From assembly GCA_046349315.1 (NCBI GenBank), contig JAXMCQ010000015.1, positions 62,001-126,000 on the forward strand: a stretch of 64,000 nucleotides of DNA, in the 5' to 3' direction. This stretch comes from JAEUMG01 sp046349315. Its GTDB lineage: Bacteria > Pseudomonadota > Alphaproteobacteria > Rhizobiales > Aestuariivirgaceae. Below are positions 24,573-32,938 of this stretch, piece after piece. The notes beneath the pieces were generated by a model that saw nothing but the letters and a program-made list of their open reading frames with translations, ran no database searches and had not been told where the DNA came from. The translations under genes were made by a program, and so were the position numbers. Numbering within the stretch: the stretch's first letter is position 1; every line of letters begins with the position of its first letter.

Positions 24573-25979
24573 ATGGTCAAACCGCGCACGCTTTATGACA
24601 AAATCTGGGACGACCACCTGGTCCATGAGGCCGAGGACGGCACCTGCCTCCTCTATATCGACCGGCATCTCGTTCACGAGGTGACAAGCCCGCAGGCCTT
24701 TGAAGGCTTGCGCATGTCGGGGCGCAAGGTGCGGCATCCGCAGAAGACATTGGCCGTCGTCGACCACAATGTGCCGACCACCGATCGCTCCAAGGGCATT
24801 GCCGAACCCGAAAGCCGCACCCAGGTCGAAACGCTTGCCCAGAACGCCAAGGATTTCGGCATCGAATATTTCAACGAGCATGACCGCCGCCAGGGCATCG
24901 TGCATGTGATCGGTCCGGAGCAAGGCTTCACGTTGCCCGGCACGACCATCGTCTGTGGCGACAGCCATACTTCAACGCATGGCGCCTTTGGTGCGCTCGC
25001 CCATGGCATCGGTACCTCCGAGGTCGAGCATGTGCTGGCGACCCAGACCCTGATCCAGAAGAAAGCCAAGAACATGCTCGTCCAGGTGGACGGCAAATTG
25101 GCGCCCGGAGCTACCGCCAAGGACATCATTCTCGCCATCATCGGCCAGATCGGTACGGCCGGTGGCACCGGTTCGGTCATCGAATATGCCGGCGATGCGA
25201 TTCGCGGCCTTTCCATGGAAGGCCGCATGACGGTGTGCAACATGTCGATCGAGGGCGGGGCGCGGGCCGGCATGATCGCCCCCGATGAAACCGCCTATAC
25301 CTATCTGAAGGGCCGGCCGAAATCGCCGAAGGGCGCCGACTGGGATGCCGCGCGGCGCTATTGGGATACGCTCCAGACGGACGAGGGCGCGCATTTCGAT
25401 CACATCATCAAGCTCGATGCGGCGTCCCTGCCGCCGATCGTCTCCTGGGGAACGAGCCCGGAAGATGTTGTTTCGGTCGAAGGCAGCGTGCCCAATCCCG
25501 ACCTCATCGAGGATGAAGGCAAGCGGCAGTCGAAATGGCGGGCGCTCGATTATATGGGCCTCAAGCCCGGCACCAAGATCACCGATATCGAACTCGACAT
25601 GATCTGGATCGGGTCGTGCACCAATGGCCGGATCGAGGATCTGCGCGCCGTCGCCAAGATCGTCGACGGCCACAAGATTCACCCGCGGCTCAAGGGCATG
25701 GTGGTTCCGGGTTCAGGGCTCGTGAAGGAGCAGGCCGAGGCGGAAGGCCTCCACAAGATCTTCCTGGCGTCGGGCTTCGAATGGCGCGAACCCGGCTGTT
25801 CAATGTGCCTTGGCATGAATCCGGATCAGCTCAAGCCCGGCGAGCGCTGTGCCTCGACCTCGAACCGCAATTTCGAGGGCCGTCAGGGTTATCGCGGGCG
25901 GACCCATCTTGTTTCACCGCAAATGGCGGCGGCGGCGGCCTTGGCCGGGCATTTTGTGGACGTGCGCAAGATCGCCTAG
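24573..25979 (+). CDS. leuC: 3-isopropylmalate dehydratase large subunit
   Basis: A 468-residue aconitase-family subunit that isomerises 2- to 3-isopropylmalate with LeuD in leucine synthesis. Cluster and active-site motifs are VVDHNVPTTDR, IVCGDSHTSTHGAFGALAHG, IWIGSCTNGR and PGCSMCLGMNPD; the three 4Fe-4S cysteines are in the last two. Length is normal. ATG 24573 matches the family start MVKPRTLYDKIWDDH; there is no strong ribosome site. LeuD follows only after about 4 kb of unrelated genes. Confidence 0.97.
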   Translation: MVKPRTLYDKIWDDHLVHEAEDGTCLLYIDRHLVHEVTSPQAFEGLRMSGRKVRHPQKTLAVVDHNVPTTDRSKGIAEPESRTQVETLAQNAKDFGIEYFNEHDRRQGIVHVIGPEQGFTLPGTTIVCGDSHTSTHGAFGALAHGIGTSEVEHVLATQTLIQKKAKNMLVQVDGKLAPGATAKDIILAIIGQIGTAGGTGSVIEYAGDAIRGLSMEGRMTVCNMSIEGGARAGMIAPDETAYTYLKGRPKSPKGADWDAARRYWDTLQTDEGAHFDHIIKLDAASLPPIVSWGTSPEDVVSVEGSVPNPDLIEDEGKRQSKWRALDYMGLKPGTKITDIELDMIWIGSCTNGRIEDLRAVAKIVDGHKIHPRLKGMVVPGSGLVKEQAEAEGLHKIFLASGFEWREPGCSMCLGMNPDQLKPGERCASTSNRNFEGRQGYRGRTHLVSPQMAAAAALAGHFVDVRKIA

Positions 25980-26317
25980 GCGGCCCTACCGATCCTTCAA
26001 ATTGTGGCAATCGGATGCGCGTGATTCGCCACGGCATTGGTTAATTGCCGCTGGGACGACCACTAACCGGAGCGGTAGTTCCGGACCGGATTCGGCTTCG
26101 AAACAATTGAAACCGATTACCCCTGGCCGCGTAATCCCCCTGTGACCGCAAGGCCTTACACAGTCATACCAAGTGAGGCCACCGCCGCCGTATGAAATTT
26201 GCGATTGCGTAACCGTAGTTGCGAACTAAACGGTTGATGAACGGGCCATTAAGCTTTATGTCACCAGCGCGGCGGTATGGTGGCGACAACATCAATCGCA
26301 GCCTTTGGGGGGCTACC
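25980..26317. other. 338-bp gap after leuC, no gene seen
   Basis: No ORF with a credible start or codon pattern is visible here. It holds an AT-richer stretch around 26190-26270 that could carry the promoter of the small-protein cluster, but no clear -35/-10 pair or terminator with a T-run was found. Confidence 0.5.
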
Positions 26318-26485
26318 GTGAATACCGTTACACAGGCCGATGCACGTTTTCTGCGCCGCATCTTCATCGGAATGGTCATGCTGACCATCCTGACGGGCGC
26401 CATGGCCGGCCTTGCCACCGTCAATGCCATGGCCGCCGAGGGAGTTGACCTCTGCCAGGCAACCGGACTCCTCTGCGCGAACTGA
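26318..26485 (+). CDS. small single-helix membrane protein
   Basis: A 55-residue product starting at GTG 26318, with a GGGGGG run 4 nt upstream. It has basic residues, then one hydrophobic helix (IFIGMVMLTILTGAMAGLAT, about 16-35) and a short tail with two cysteines (DLCQATGLLCAN). Upstream in-frame ATGs lack a ribosome site. Its TGA overlaps the probable CTG start of the next gene, which supports it being translated. Function unknown. Confidence 0.6.
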   Translation: MNTVTQADARFLRRIFIGMVMLTILTGAMAGLATVNAMAAEGVDLCQATGLLCAN

Positions 26486-26880
26486 GCGCCCTTACCGCCC
26501 CGTCACTTGCCGATTTCGAGAGTCTCGCCGACGCCGCGTGGCGCCGGCTGCCGGAAGAATTCCGCCGGCTCTGCGACGATCTCGTCATCCGCATCGAAGA
26601 TTTCCCGACCGAAGACGTTCTGCGCTCGCTTGGCGCCGAGAGCGAATTCGACATCATGGGTCTCTTCCAGGGCGTCGGCCTTGCGCATGGCGGCGAGGCG
26701 CAAATCTCCGGGCAAATGCCCAACATGGTGTTCCTCTATCGCCGGCCGATCCTCGATTACTGGGCCGAGCATGAGGAGACCTTGGGCAAGATCGTCACCC
26801 ATGTGCTCGTCCACGAAATCGGCCATCATTTCGGGTTTTCGGATGAGGACATGTACCGGCTCGAAGATGAGGCCGGTTGA
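26482..26880 (+). CDS. metallopeptidase family protein (zincin-like, DUF1025/PF06262 type), apparent CTG start
   Basis: The 132-residue protein matches the zincin-like family with APSLADFESLADAAWRRLPE at the start, VIRIEDFPTEDVLRSLG and ISGQMPNMVFLYRRPILDYW in the middle, and the zinc motif VHEIGHHFGFSDEDM (HEXXH) near the end. The frame is open from 26449 but has no ATG, GTG or TTG before 26656, which would delete half the domain. CTG 26482 overlaps the upstream stop as CTGA and fits the family N-terminus, so I place the start there. Physiological substrate unknown. Confidence 0.75.
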   Translation: MSALTAPSLADFESLADAAWRRLPEEFRRLCDDLVIRIEDFPTEDVLRSLGAESEFDIMGLFQGVGLAHGGEAQISGQMPNMVFLYRRPILDYWAEHEETLGKIVTHVLVHEIGHHFGFSDEDMYRLEDEAG

Positions 26881-27005
26881 TGGACGAACCGCCGGGCAAG
26901 CCTGACCGCATCGAAGTCTGGGGCCGGCGGATCGGGCGAATGATCAGCTACATCCTCCTCATCGTGCTGGTGATCTATCTCTACCGTACCTACATCGCGC
27001 CATGA
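26880..27005 (+). CDS. 41-residue single-pass membrane peptide
   Basis: ATG 26880 overlaps the metallopeptidase stop as TGATG. The peptide has a charged N-terminal half (about 20 residues) and a hydrophobic helix ISYILLIVLVIYLY near the C-terminus. Stop-to-start coupling and the clean amphipathic/hydrophobic layout argue for translation, but the ORF is very short and unconserved as far as I can tell. Confidence 0.45.
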   Translation: MDEPPGKPDRIEVWGRRIGRMISYILLIVLVIYLYRTYIAP

Positions 27006-27100
27006 ATGCGCGATGAACCTGGGCAAGGACGCGCGTTCAGGCGCGGACGACTAGATATCGCTCTTCACATTGTCATCCGCATTCCTGCAAGGGACCGTCA

Positions 27101-27451
27101 ATGCCGCTTCATATGCCCTTCGCTTCCACGCTCAAAGCGTGCGCCACTGTCACGCTCTCGCTTGCCGTCTTTGCCGCCGCCGCCCAGGCCGGTATCGCGC
27201 CCAGGAAACTGCACATGAGCCGCGAGAAGGTGGCCGAGGTGTGCAGCAAACTCGGCGAGAACGGGCGCGGCATCGGCCTCGATAATTCGAGCGGCAAGTA
27301 TGGCTGCGAGAATCTCGCCGGCGGCTCTTTGCTCTGCGAGGAATTGGGCGAGTGCAAGTATTACTTCTACGATCCGCGGACCAAATGGTTCAAAAAGGAT
27401 CCGCAGAACCCCAACAAGCTCATCGTCATTCCGCGAGTTCGAGTGGTTTGA
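27101..27451 (+). CDS. secreted small protein, unknown function
   Basis: A 116-residue product with a Sec signal (CATVTLSLAVFAAAAQAG, cleavage after AQA about residue 30). The mature part has four cysteines in VCSKLGENG, YGCENL, SLLCEE and ECKYYF and a basic end. The sequence GYGCEN-like SGKYGCENLAGGSLLCEE recurs in rhizobial periplasmic proteins, but I cannot name a family. Its last 26 bp overlap the opposing IaaM-like gene. Confidence 0.7.
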   Translation: MPLHMPFASTLKACATVTLSLAVFAAAAQAGIAPRKLHMSREKVAEVCSKLGENGRGIGLDNSSGKYGCENLAGGSLLCEELGECKYYFYDPRTKWFKKDPQNPNKLIVIPRVRVV

Positions 27452-29117
27452 GCGCTTCGTAGCGATCGCCAGGCCCGGGATTGTCGGGGGCACACGCGCC
27501 GCCCAAGTGATTCATGATGCCCCAGACCGCGTTGAGCGCCGTCTGAACAGCGCCCTCGACCCAGCCCGGCGTCCAGGAGACATCATCGCCCGCCAGGAAG
27601 ATGCCCTTCTCGGCAGGCGGCATGCGCTCCTGCATGAAGTGGCAATACATGCGGTGGTTATACCGGTAGTGCCCGGGTAGTGCCCCCTTGAAAGCGCCGA
27701 GGAAATTGGGGTCGGCCTCCCAAGAGACGGTGATCGGATCGCCGATGATGTGCTTTTCGAGGTCGAGATCGGGATAGATTTTCTTGAGCGCATCGAGCGC
27801 CAATCGCACCCGCTTGTCGACGGGAAGCGGCAGCATCTTCAAGGCATCGCTCATCCAGGAATAGGTGAGGCAGATGACGCCCGGCCGGTCATCACCATTG
27901 TCGAAAAGATAGGTTCCGCGGGTCAGGCGGTCGGTGAGCGTCATGCTCATCAGATGCTGTCCGGTTTGCTTGTCGCGTTCCTTCCAGAACGGCCGGTCGG
28001 TCATGACGAAGGTCTTGGACGACTGCATGTAGCGGGTGCGGTCGAGCGCCATCCACAATTTCGGCGAGAACAGGCTTTCGTCGCATTGCATATAGGTGGT
28101 GAGAAGCCAGCTTTGGCAGGTGACGAGCACAGCGTCATACCAGCGCGTAGAGCCCCAGCGATCGGTGACGGCGATCTTGCCGTCAGGCCCGCGTGCCAGT
28201 CGCGTCACGCCGGGACGCGGTGCGCCATCGTGCAATTTTTCGAGCGATGTGCCGACGGGCCAATGCGCCATCTTGTGGGGCGACATGCGCCACATGCGGC
28301 GCGGCACCTGTTCGACGCCGCCAACAATATAGCGCTGGTTCTCGTCGCAGTCGGTGACGCAGACGCGCAGGATTTCGAGCATCGAATTGGGATAATCCGA
28401 ATCCCAGCCGCCAGTGCCGAAACCGACTTGGCCGAAGACCTCGCGATAAAGGAAGGGCTGGCTCGCAAAGGCATAGGAGGTCGCGACGAAATCGTAAAAG
28501 CTGCGGTCATCCCAGATCGGAATGAGGCGATCCCAGATGCCTTTCAGTGTCGTCACATCGCGGGTGCGGATTGCATCCTGGAGTGCGGCGAAGCCCGCAC
28601 CTTCCTCGAGCGCCTTGGCCCAAGCCTCGCCGATCTCGCGATACATCGGCGGCAATTCGTCGATCTTCTCGACATAAATGGTCTTGCCTTCCAGATCGAT
28701 GACTGTCGAGGGCGTGGCGGGCGAGAGCGGATTGGGGAAGGGTTTCGATTCGACGCGGGTAAGATCGGCATAGTGGTAGAAACCGGTGGAGGAGACGGGA
28801 AAGCGCATGCCGCCCAATTCGGCGATGACGCCTTCGGCCCCTTCGAAGGCCTGCGAGCGCAACCGCCCGCCGATGCGCGCGGCTTCATAGACAACCGGTT
28901 TCAAGCCCATCCGCATGAGTTCGTAGGCCGCGGTCATACCGGCCATACCGGCGCCGATGATCGCCACTTCCTCGCCATGGCGATGGGCCGGCAGGCGGCC
29001 GAGGCCGGAAGGATGCTTCAGCCAGTCGTCATATGGGAACGGGAAGTCTGGCCCGAATATCGTGACCGGCCCCAGCTCGTCATGGTGCGGTGCAAAGAGG
29101 GCATGCGGTGCGGTCAT
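27426..29117 (-). CDS. iaaM: flavin amine oxidase, tryptophan 2-monooxygenase-like
   Basis: A 563-residue flavoprotein. The dinucleotide motif is AIIGAGMAGMTAAYELMRMG followed by VVYEAARIGGRLRS; the IaaM-type segment AELGGMRFPVSSTGFYHY comes next, then FGQVGFGTGGWDSDYPNSML. The C-terminal FAD motif is IFLAGDDVSWTPGWVEGAVQ. IaaM converts Trp to indole-3-acetamide; related L-amino-acid oxidases share the fold, so the substrate is a guess. No IaaH-type amidase is adjacent. ATG 29117 follows a GGGGGAAAG site. The name is based on motif similarity only. Confidence 0.72.
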   Translation of the reverse strand: MTAPHALFAPHHDELGPVTIFGPDFPFPYDDWLKHPSGLGRLPAHRHGEEVAIIGAGMAGMTAAYELMRMGLKPVVYEAARIGGRLRSQAFEGAEGVIAELGGMRFPVSSTGFYHYADLTRVESKPFPNPLSPATPSTVIDLEGKTIYVEKIDELPPMYREIGEAWAKALEEGAGFAALQDAIRTRDVTTLKGIWDRLIPIWDDRSFYDFVATSYAFASQPFLYREVFGQVGFGTGGWDSDYPNSMLEILRVCVTDCDENQRYIVGGVEQVPRRMWRMSPHKMAHWPVGTSLEKLHDGAPRPGVTRLARGPDGKIAVTDRWGSTRWYDAVLVTCQSWLLTTYMQCDESLFSPKLWMALDRTRYMQSSKTFVMTDRPFWKERDKQTGQHLMSMTLTDRLTRGTYLFDNGDDRPGVICLTYSWMSDALKMLPLPVDKRVRLALDALKKIYPDLDLEKHIIGDPITVSWEADPNFLGAFKGALPGHYRYNHRMYCHFMQERMPPAEKGIFLAGDDVSWTPGWVEGAVQTALNAVWGIMNHLGGACAPDNPGPGDRYEALKPLELAE

Positions 29118-29188
29118 GAACTTTCCCCCGGCAGTGACGGAGGCTAGGCTGCCACAGGCGGGGCGGTGTGGGAACCGGAGGTTTAACG

Positions 29189-29599
29189 ATGATTGAGGGC
29201 GGATGTCTATGCAAGGCGGTGCGCTACAGAGCGAATGCGACACCGCTAACGATGCGCGCCTGCTGGTGCCGCTTTTGCCAGTATATTGCCGCCGGCAATG
29301 CCGCGGTCGGGCTCGCCTTCCCGCGCGCCGCCGTCACCATCACCGGCGAAATGCATGATTACGCGACCGTGGCCGATAGCGGCAGCCACATGCACCGGCG
29401 CTTTTGCCCAACCTGTGGCGTTCACCTTTTCAGTGAGGCGGATGAAAGGCCGCATCTCATCTTCGTGCGGGCCGGAACTTTGGACGATCCCAATATCGTC
29501 AAACCGACGACGGTGATCTGGGCAGCCCAGGCGCCGAAATGGGCGAAAATCGACCCCGAATGCGTGCGCTTCGAGGGCCAGCCGCCACCCATTGCCTGA
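29189..29599 (+). CDS. GFA/CENP-V family zinc protein
   Basis: A 136-residue beta-rich protein with two zinc knuckle sets: GGCLCKAVRY plus CWCRFCQ, and HMHRRFCPTCGVHLFSEAD, the standard Gfa fold. Family members were linked to S-hydroxymethylglutathione formation, a catalytic role that is disputed; other members act on glutathione adducts. ATG 29189 fits the family start. It is divergent from the IaaM-like gene and followed 7 bp later by a GNAT. Confidence 0.88.
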   Translation: MIEGGCLCKAVRYRANATPLTMRACWCRFCQYIAAGNAAVGLAFPRAAVTITGEMHDYATVADSGSHMHRRFCPTCGVHLFSEADERPHLIFVRAGTLDDPNIVKPTTVIWAAQAPKWAKIDPECVRFEGQPPPIA

Positions 29600-29606
29600 A
29601 AGCCCG

Positions 29607-30056
29607 ATGATCCTAGAAGTAACCATACGCCGCGCCAGCTCTCGTGAGCACGCTTCGGTGCGGAAGATCGTCCAGACGGTGGTCGATGAGACCTATGGCG
29701 GCATCTGGGCGGCACCGCCGCTCGCCATCGATGACGAAGACTGCTCGCGCGCCTGGGTCGCGGTGGGCAATCATGAACTCCTAGGTATGACGCTGACGGA
29801 GCAGGACTGGGTCAGCGATCTTTGGGTTCTTGAGCCATTCCGCAATATCGGCGTCGGGGGATTGTTACTCGAGCGGGCCGAGACCGAGATTGGAGGGAGA
29901 GGGCATTTGACCGGCCGCTTGCGGGTCGTCAGTCTCAACGAAAGAGCGCAGGCCTTCTACAAACGCCATGGCTGGAGCGTGCGCCGGGAATTCCCGCACG
30001 AGCAGCTTCCGATAGTCATGATCGAGATGGCCAAAACCCTGCGCTTTTCCCCATAG
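29607..30056 (+). CDS. GNAT family N-acetyltransferase
   Basis: The 149-residue protein has the acetyl-CoA binding motif in LWVLEPFRNIGVGGLLLERA and the closing VVSLNERAQAFYKRHGWSVR. Substrate unknown. It follows the GFA gene with a 7-bp gap and precedes leuD by 72 bp. Confidence 0.87.
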   Translation: MILEVTIRRASSREHASVRKIVQTVVDETYGGIWAAPPLAIDDEDCSRAWVAVGNHELLGMTLTEQDWVSDLWVLEPFRNIGVGGLLLERAETEIGGRGHLTGRLRVVSLNERAQAFYKRHGWSVRREFPHEQLPIVMIEMAKTLRFSP

Positions 30057-30128
30057 CCGCCATGCCGCCGCCCCGACTTGACCGGCGCCGCCTTCGGGAT
30101 CAATAAGACCCCAGGAAAGGCCTATCCC

Positions 30129-30734
30129 ATGCAGAAATTCGAAACCCTGACCGGCGTTGCGGCTCCGCTCAATATCGTCAATATCGATACCGACGCGATC
30201 ATCCCCAAGCAGTTCCTGAAGACGATCAAGCGCACGGGGCTCGGCAAGTCGCTTTTCTTCGAAATGCGCTATGATGAGGCCGGCAAGGAATTGCCTGAAT
30301 TCGTGCTCAACAAGCCCGCCTATCGCAAGGCGCAGATCCTGGTTGCCGGCGATAATTTCGGCTGCGGCTCGTCGCGCGAGCACGCGCCCTGGGCGCTCCT
30401 CGATTTCGGCATTCGCTGCGTGATCTCGACGTCCTTCGCCGATATTTTCTACAATAACTGCTTCAAGAACGGCATCCTGCCGATCACGGTGTCGCCTGAA
30501 GACCTGAAGAAGCTGCTCGATGATGCCGAGCGCGGTTCCAATGCAACGCTCACTATCGATCTTGCCAACCAGGAAATCCGCGGACCGGATGGCGGGCGCA
30601 TCACTTTCGACCTCGACCCGTTCCGCAAGCATTGCCTCTTGAATGGGCTCGACGATATCGGCCTGACGATGGAAAAAGCGGCGCATATCGACACTTTCGA
30701 GGGCAAGGCGGCCGAGTCACGGCCCTGGGCATAG
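30129..30734 (+). CDS. leuD: 3-isopropylmalate dehydratase small subunit
   Basis: The 201-residue partner of LeuC provides the swivel domain of the aconitase-type active site. Motifs are NIDTDAIIPKQFLKTI, VAGDNFGCGSSREHAPWAL and ISTSFADIFYNNCFKNGILP. An AGGAAAGG ribosome site 8 nt upstream fixes ATG 30129. leuB follows 37 bp later on the same strand. Confidence 0.97.
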   Translation: MQKFETLTGVAAPLNIVNIDTDAIIPKQFLKTIKRTGLGKSLFFEMRYDEAGKELPEFVLNKPAYRKAQILVAGDNFGCGSSREHAPWALLDFGIRCVISTSFADIFYNNCFKNGILPITVSPEDLKKLLDDAERGSNATLTIDLANQEIRGPDGGRITFDLDPFRKHCLLNGLDDIGLTMEKAAHIDTFEGKAAESRPWA

Positions 30735-30771
30735 GCCCAAGCTCCACTCACTTCTCAGTACGGAGAGGCTC

Positions 30772-31878
30772 ATGGCTTCCTTCAAGCTCTTCCTTTTGCC
30801 CGGTGACGGGATCGGCCCGGAGGTCGCGGGTGAAGTCGAACGCATCATCGACTGGTTCAACAAGGAAGACATCGCGCGCTTCGAGATCGAGCGCGGCTTG
30901 GTCGGGGGCTGCGCCTATGACACGCATGGCAAGGCGATCTCCGAAGAAGACATGGCGCGCGCGCAAGCCGCCGATGCGGTGATCTTCGGCGCGGTGGGCG
31001 GACCGAAATGGGACAAGGTGCCCTATGACGTGCGCCCCGAAGCGGGGCTTCTGCGCCTGCGCAAGGATTTGGGTCTCTTCGCAAACCTAAGGCCGGCGAT
31101 CTGCTATCCGGCACTCGCTGACGCTTCGTCGCTCAAGCGTGACGTGGTCGAGGGGTTGGATATACTCATCGTGCGCGAACTGACGGGTGGTGTCTATTTT
31201 GGCGAGCCCAAAACCATCACCGATCTCGGCAATGGCCAGAAGCGTGGCATCGATACGCAGGTCTATGATACTTACGAGATTGACCGTATTGCGCGCGTCG
31301 CCTTTGATCTCGCAAAGACGCGGCGCAATAAGGTGTCATCGGCCGAAAAGCGCAATGTCATGAAGACGGGCGTGTTGTGGAACGAGGTGGTGACGCGCGT
31401 GCACGCCGAATCATACGCGGATGTCACGCTCGAACATGTGCTTGCCGATAATTGCGCGATGCAATTGGTGCGCTGGCCGAAGCAGTATGACGTGATCGTC
31501 ACGGACAATCTGTTCGGCGACGTGCTTTCCGATGTTGCGGCGATGCTGACCGGATCGCTGGGCATGCTGCCATCGGCCTCACTCGGTGCGCCGGATCCCA
31601 AGACCAAGCGGCGCAAGGCGCTTTATGAGCCAGTGCATGGCTCGGCACCCGACATCGCCGGCAAAGGCATCGCCAATCCGATCGCGATGATTGCGAGCTT
31701 TGCCATGGCCTTGCGCTATTCCTTCGGACTTGGCGACTGGGCGACCAAGATCGAGACCGCGATCGCCAATGTTCTCGCGCAGGGGCTGCGCACCAAGGAT
31801 ATCGCGGCTGCCGGCGAGGCGACGATCTCCACGGGTGAGATGGGCAGTGCGATCCTCAGTGAATTGAGGAAGGCTTAA
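30772..31878 (+). CDS. leuB: 3-isopropylmalate dehydrogenase
   Basis: A 368-residue NAD-dependent decarboxylating dehydrogenase, the last committed step before leucine transamination. Motifs: LLPGDGIGPEV (nucleotide loop), LLRLRKDLGLFANLRP, ELTGGVYFGEPK with the catalytic Tyr, and metal Asp residues in DNLFGDVLSDVAAMLTGSLG. GGAGAGG precedes ATG 30772. A palindromic repeat begins 2 bp after the stop. Confidence 0.97.
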   Translation: MASFKLFLLPGDGIGPEVAGEVERIIDWFNKEDIARFEIERGLVGGCAYDTHGKAISEEDMARAQAADAVIFGAVGGPKWDKVPYDVRPEAGLLRLRKDLGLFANLRPAICYPALADASSLKRDVVEGLDILIVRELTGGVYFGEPKTITDLGNGQKRGIDTQVYDTYEIDRIARVAFDLAKTRRNKVSSAEKRNVMKTGVLWNEVVTRVHAESYADVTLEHVLADNCAMQLVRWPKQYDVIVTDNLFGDVLSDVAAMLTGSLGMLPSASLGAPDPKTKRRKALYEPVHGSAPDIAGKGIANPIAMIASFAMALRYSFGLGDWATKIETAIANVLAQGLRTKDIAAAGEATISTGEMGSAILSELRKA

Positions 31879-31880
31879 GT

Positions 31881-32018
31881 CTTCTCCCGCCTGCGGGAGA
31901 AGAAGGGACCCATGGAGCGACAGCGACATGGGGAGATGAGGGGATGGAGGCGACGTGTCCCCTCACCATTCCCATTGCTTCGCAATGGGCCCCTTTCCTC
32001 TCCCGCAAGCGGGAGAGG
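31881..32018. repeat. composite intergenic palindrome array
   Basis: Three hairpins are packed between leuB and the polymerase gene: CTTCTCCCG/CGGGAGAAG (31881-31902), CCCATTGC-TTC-GCAATGGG (about 31970-31990) and CCTCTCCCGC-AA-GCGGGAGAGG (31997-32018). No T-run on either strand. They belong to the dispersed CTCTCCC palindrome family. Confidence 0.78.
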
Positions 32019-32023
32019 AAGTA

Positions 32024-32938
32024 TCAATTGGCACTCGCCTTCAGCGCTGCGGCCAAAGTCTGCTTCGCAATGCGCGCGCCTTTGGCATATCCCTTCCACG
32101 GATCGGTCTTGAGACCGGCAATGCGGCGGAGCGCCGTCCTGGTGTCATAGGCATTGGCCGCCTTGACCTTGCCGAGTTCCTCCCAACTCACTGGCATGGC
32201 GACCGCAGCACCCTTGCGGGCGCGCGGCGAAAAGGGCGCGATGGCGGTAGCCCCGCGCTCATTCCGCAGCCAATCGACGAAGATGCGTCCCTTGCGCTTG
32301 GCCTTGCGGGCGCTGGCAATGAAGCGATCGGGTTCCTGGCGCTCGAGGCCACGGGCAATCGCCTCGGCGAAGCTCTTTACCTCCGGCCAATCATTGGCAC
32401 CCGCTAGCGGCACGATCACGTGAATGCCCTTGCCGCCGGTGAGCAAGGGATAACTCGGGAGCTTGGCGGCTGCGAGAATATCGCGAATATCGCGCGCGGC
32501 AGCGCGGACATCGGCAAAGGCAATGTCTTCGGCGGGATCGAGATCGAAGACGAGACGATCGGGATGTTCGAGATCGTCGATCGTGGCACCCCACACATGG
32601 AGTTCGAGAGCCGAAATCTGCGCGGCGCCAATCAGTCCCGACACATCCTCGATATAGAGATAGGGTGCCCGATCGCCGTCATTTTCGGTGATCATCACTT
32701 CGTGGAATCCCGCGGGCATGCCGGCACTCAAATGCTTCTGGAAGAAGCATTGCTTGGCGATGCCATCGGGACAGCGCACCAGGCTCAAGGGATGGCGCCT
32801 GACGAAGGGCAGGATGCGCTTTGCGACGGCTTCGAGATAGTGCGCAAGCTCGCGCTTGTTCGGGCCACCTTCCGGATAGAGCACGCGATCGGGATTGGTG
32901 AGATCGACGTCCGCCACCGTTTCGGTCTTGGTGCTCAC
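32024..32938 (-). CDS. stand-alone LigD polymerase (primase-polymerase) domain
   Basis: A 304-residue protein equal to the POL module of LigD. It starts with VDLTNPDRVLYPEGG and shows FFQKHLSAGMPAGF, the catalytic Asp pair in RLVFDLDPAED (near 145), LTGGKGIHVIVPL and the third acidic residue in RIFVDWLRNERGAT. In fused LigD this domain fills gaps and adds ribonucleotides at broken ends. The GTG start overlaps the ligase stop as GTGA. It ends at the family boundary, so it is not a truncated fusion. Confidence 0.93.
   Translation of the reverse strand: MSTKTETVADVDLTNPDRVLYPEGGPNKRELAHYLEAVAKRILPFVRRHPLSLVRCPDGIAKQCFFQKHLSAGMPAGFHEVMITENDGDRAPYLYIEDVSGLIGAAQISALELHVWGATIDDLEHPDRLVFDLDPAEDIAFADVRAAARDIRDILAAAKLPSYPLLTGGKGIHVIVPLAGANDWPEVKSFAEAIARGLERQEPDRFIASARKAKRKGRIFVDWLRNERGATAIAPFSPRARKGAAVAMPVSWEELGKVKAANAYDTRTALRRIAGLKTDPWKGYAKGARIAKQTLAAALKASAN

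Noticed and set aside
27750..29147. 465-codon open frame antisense to the IaaM-like gene
   Set aside because: Over a clear flavoprotein with both FAD motifs; the antisense product has no recognisable fold and is a codon-bias shadow.
31879..32023. Hairpins after leuB as a CRISPR array
   Set aside because: Only three unlike palindromes with no equal spacers; they match the dispersed intergenic repeat family instead. No cas genes in the window.
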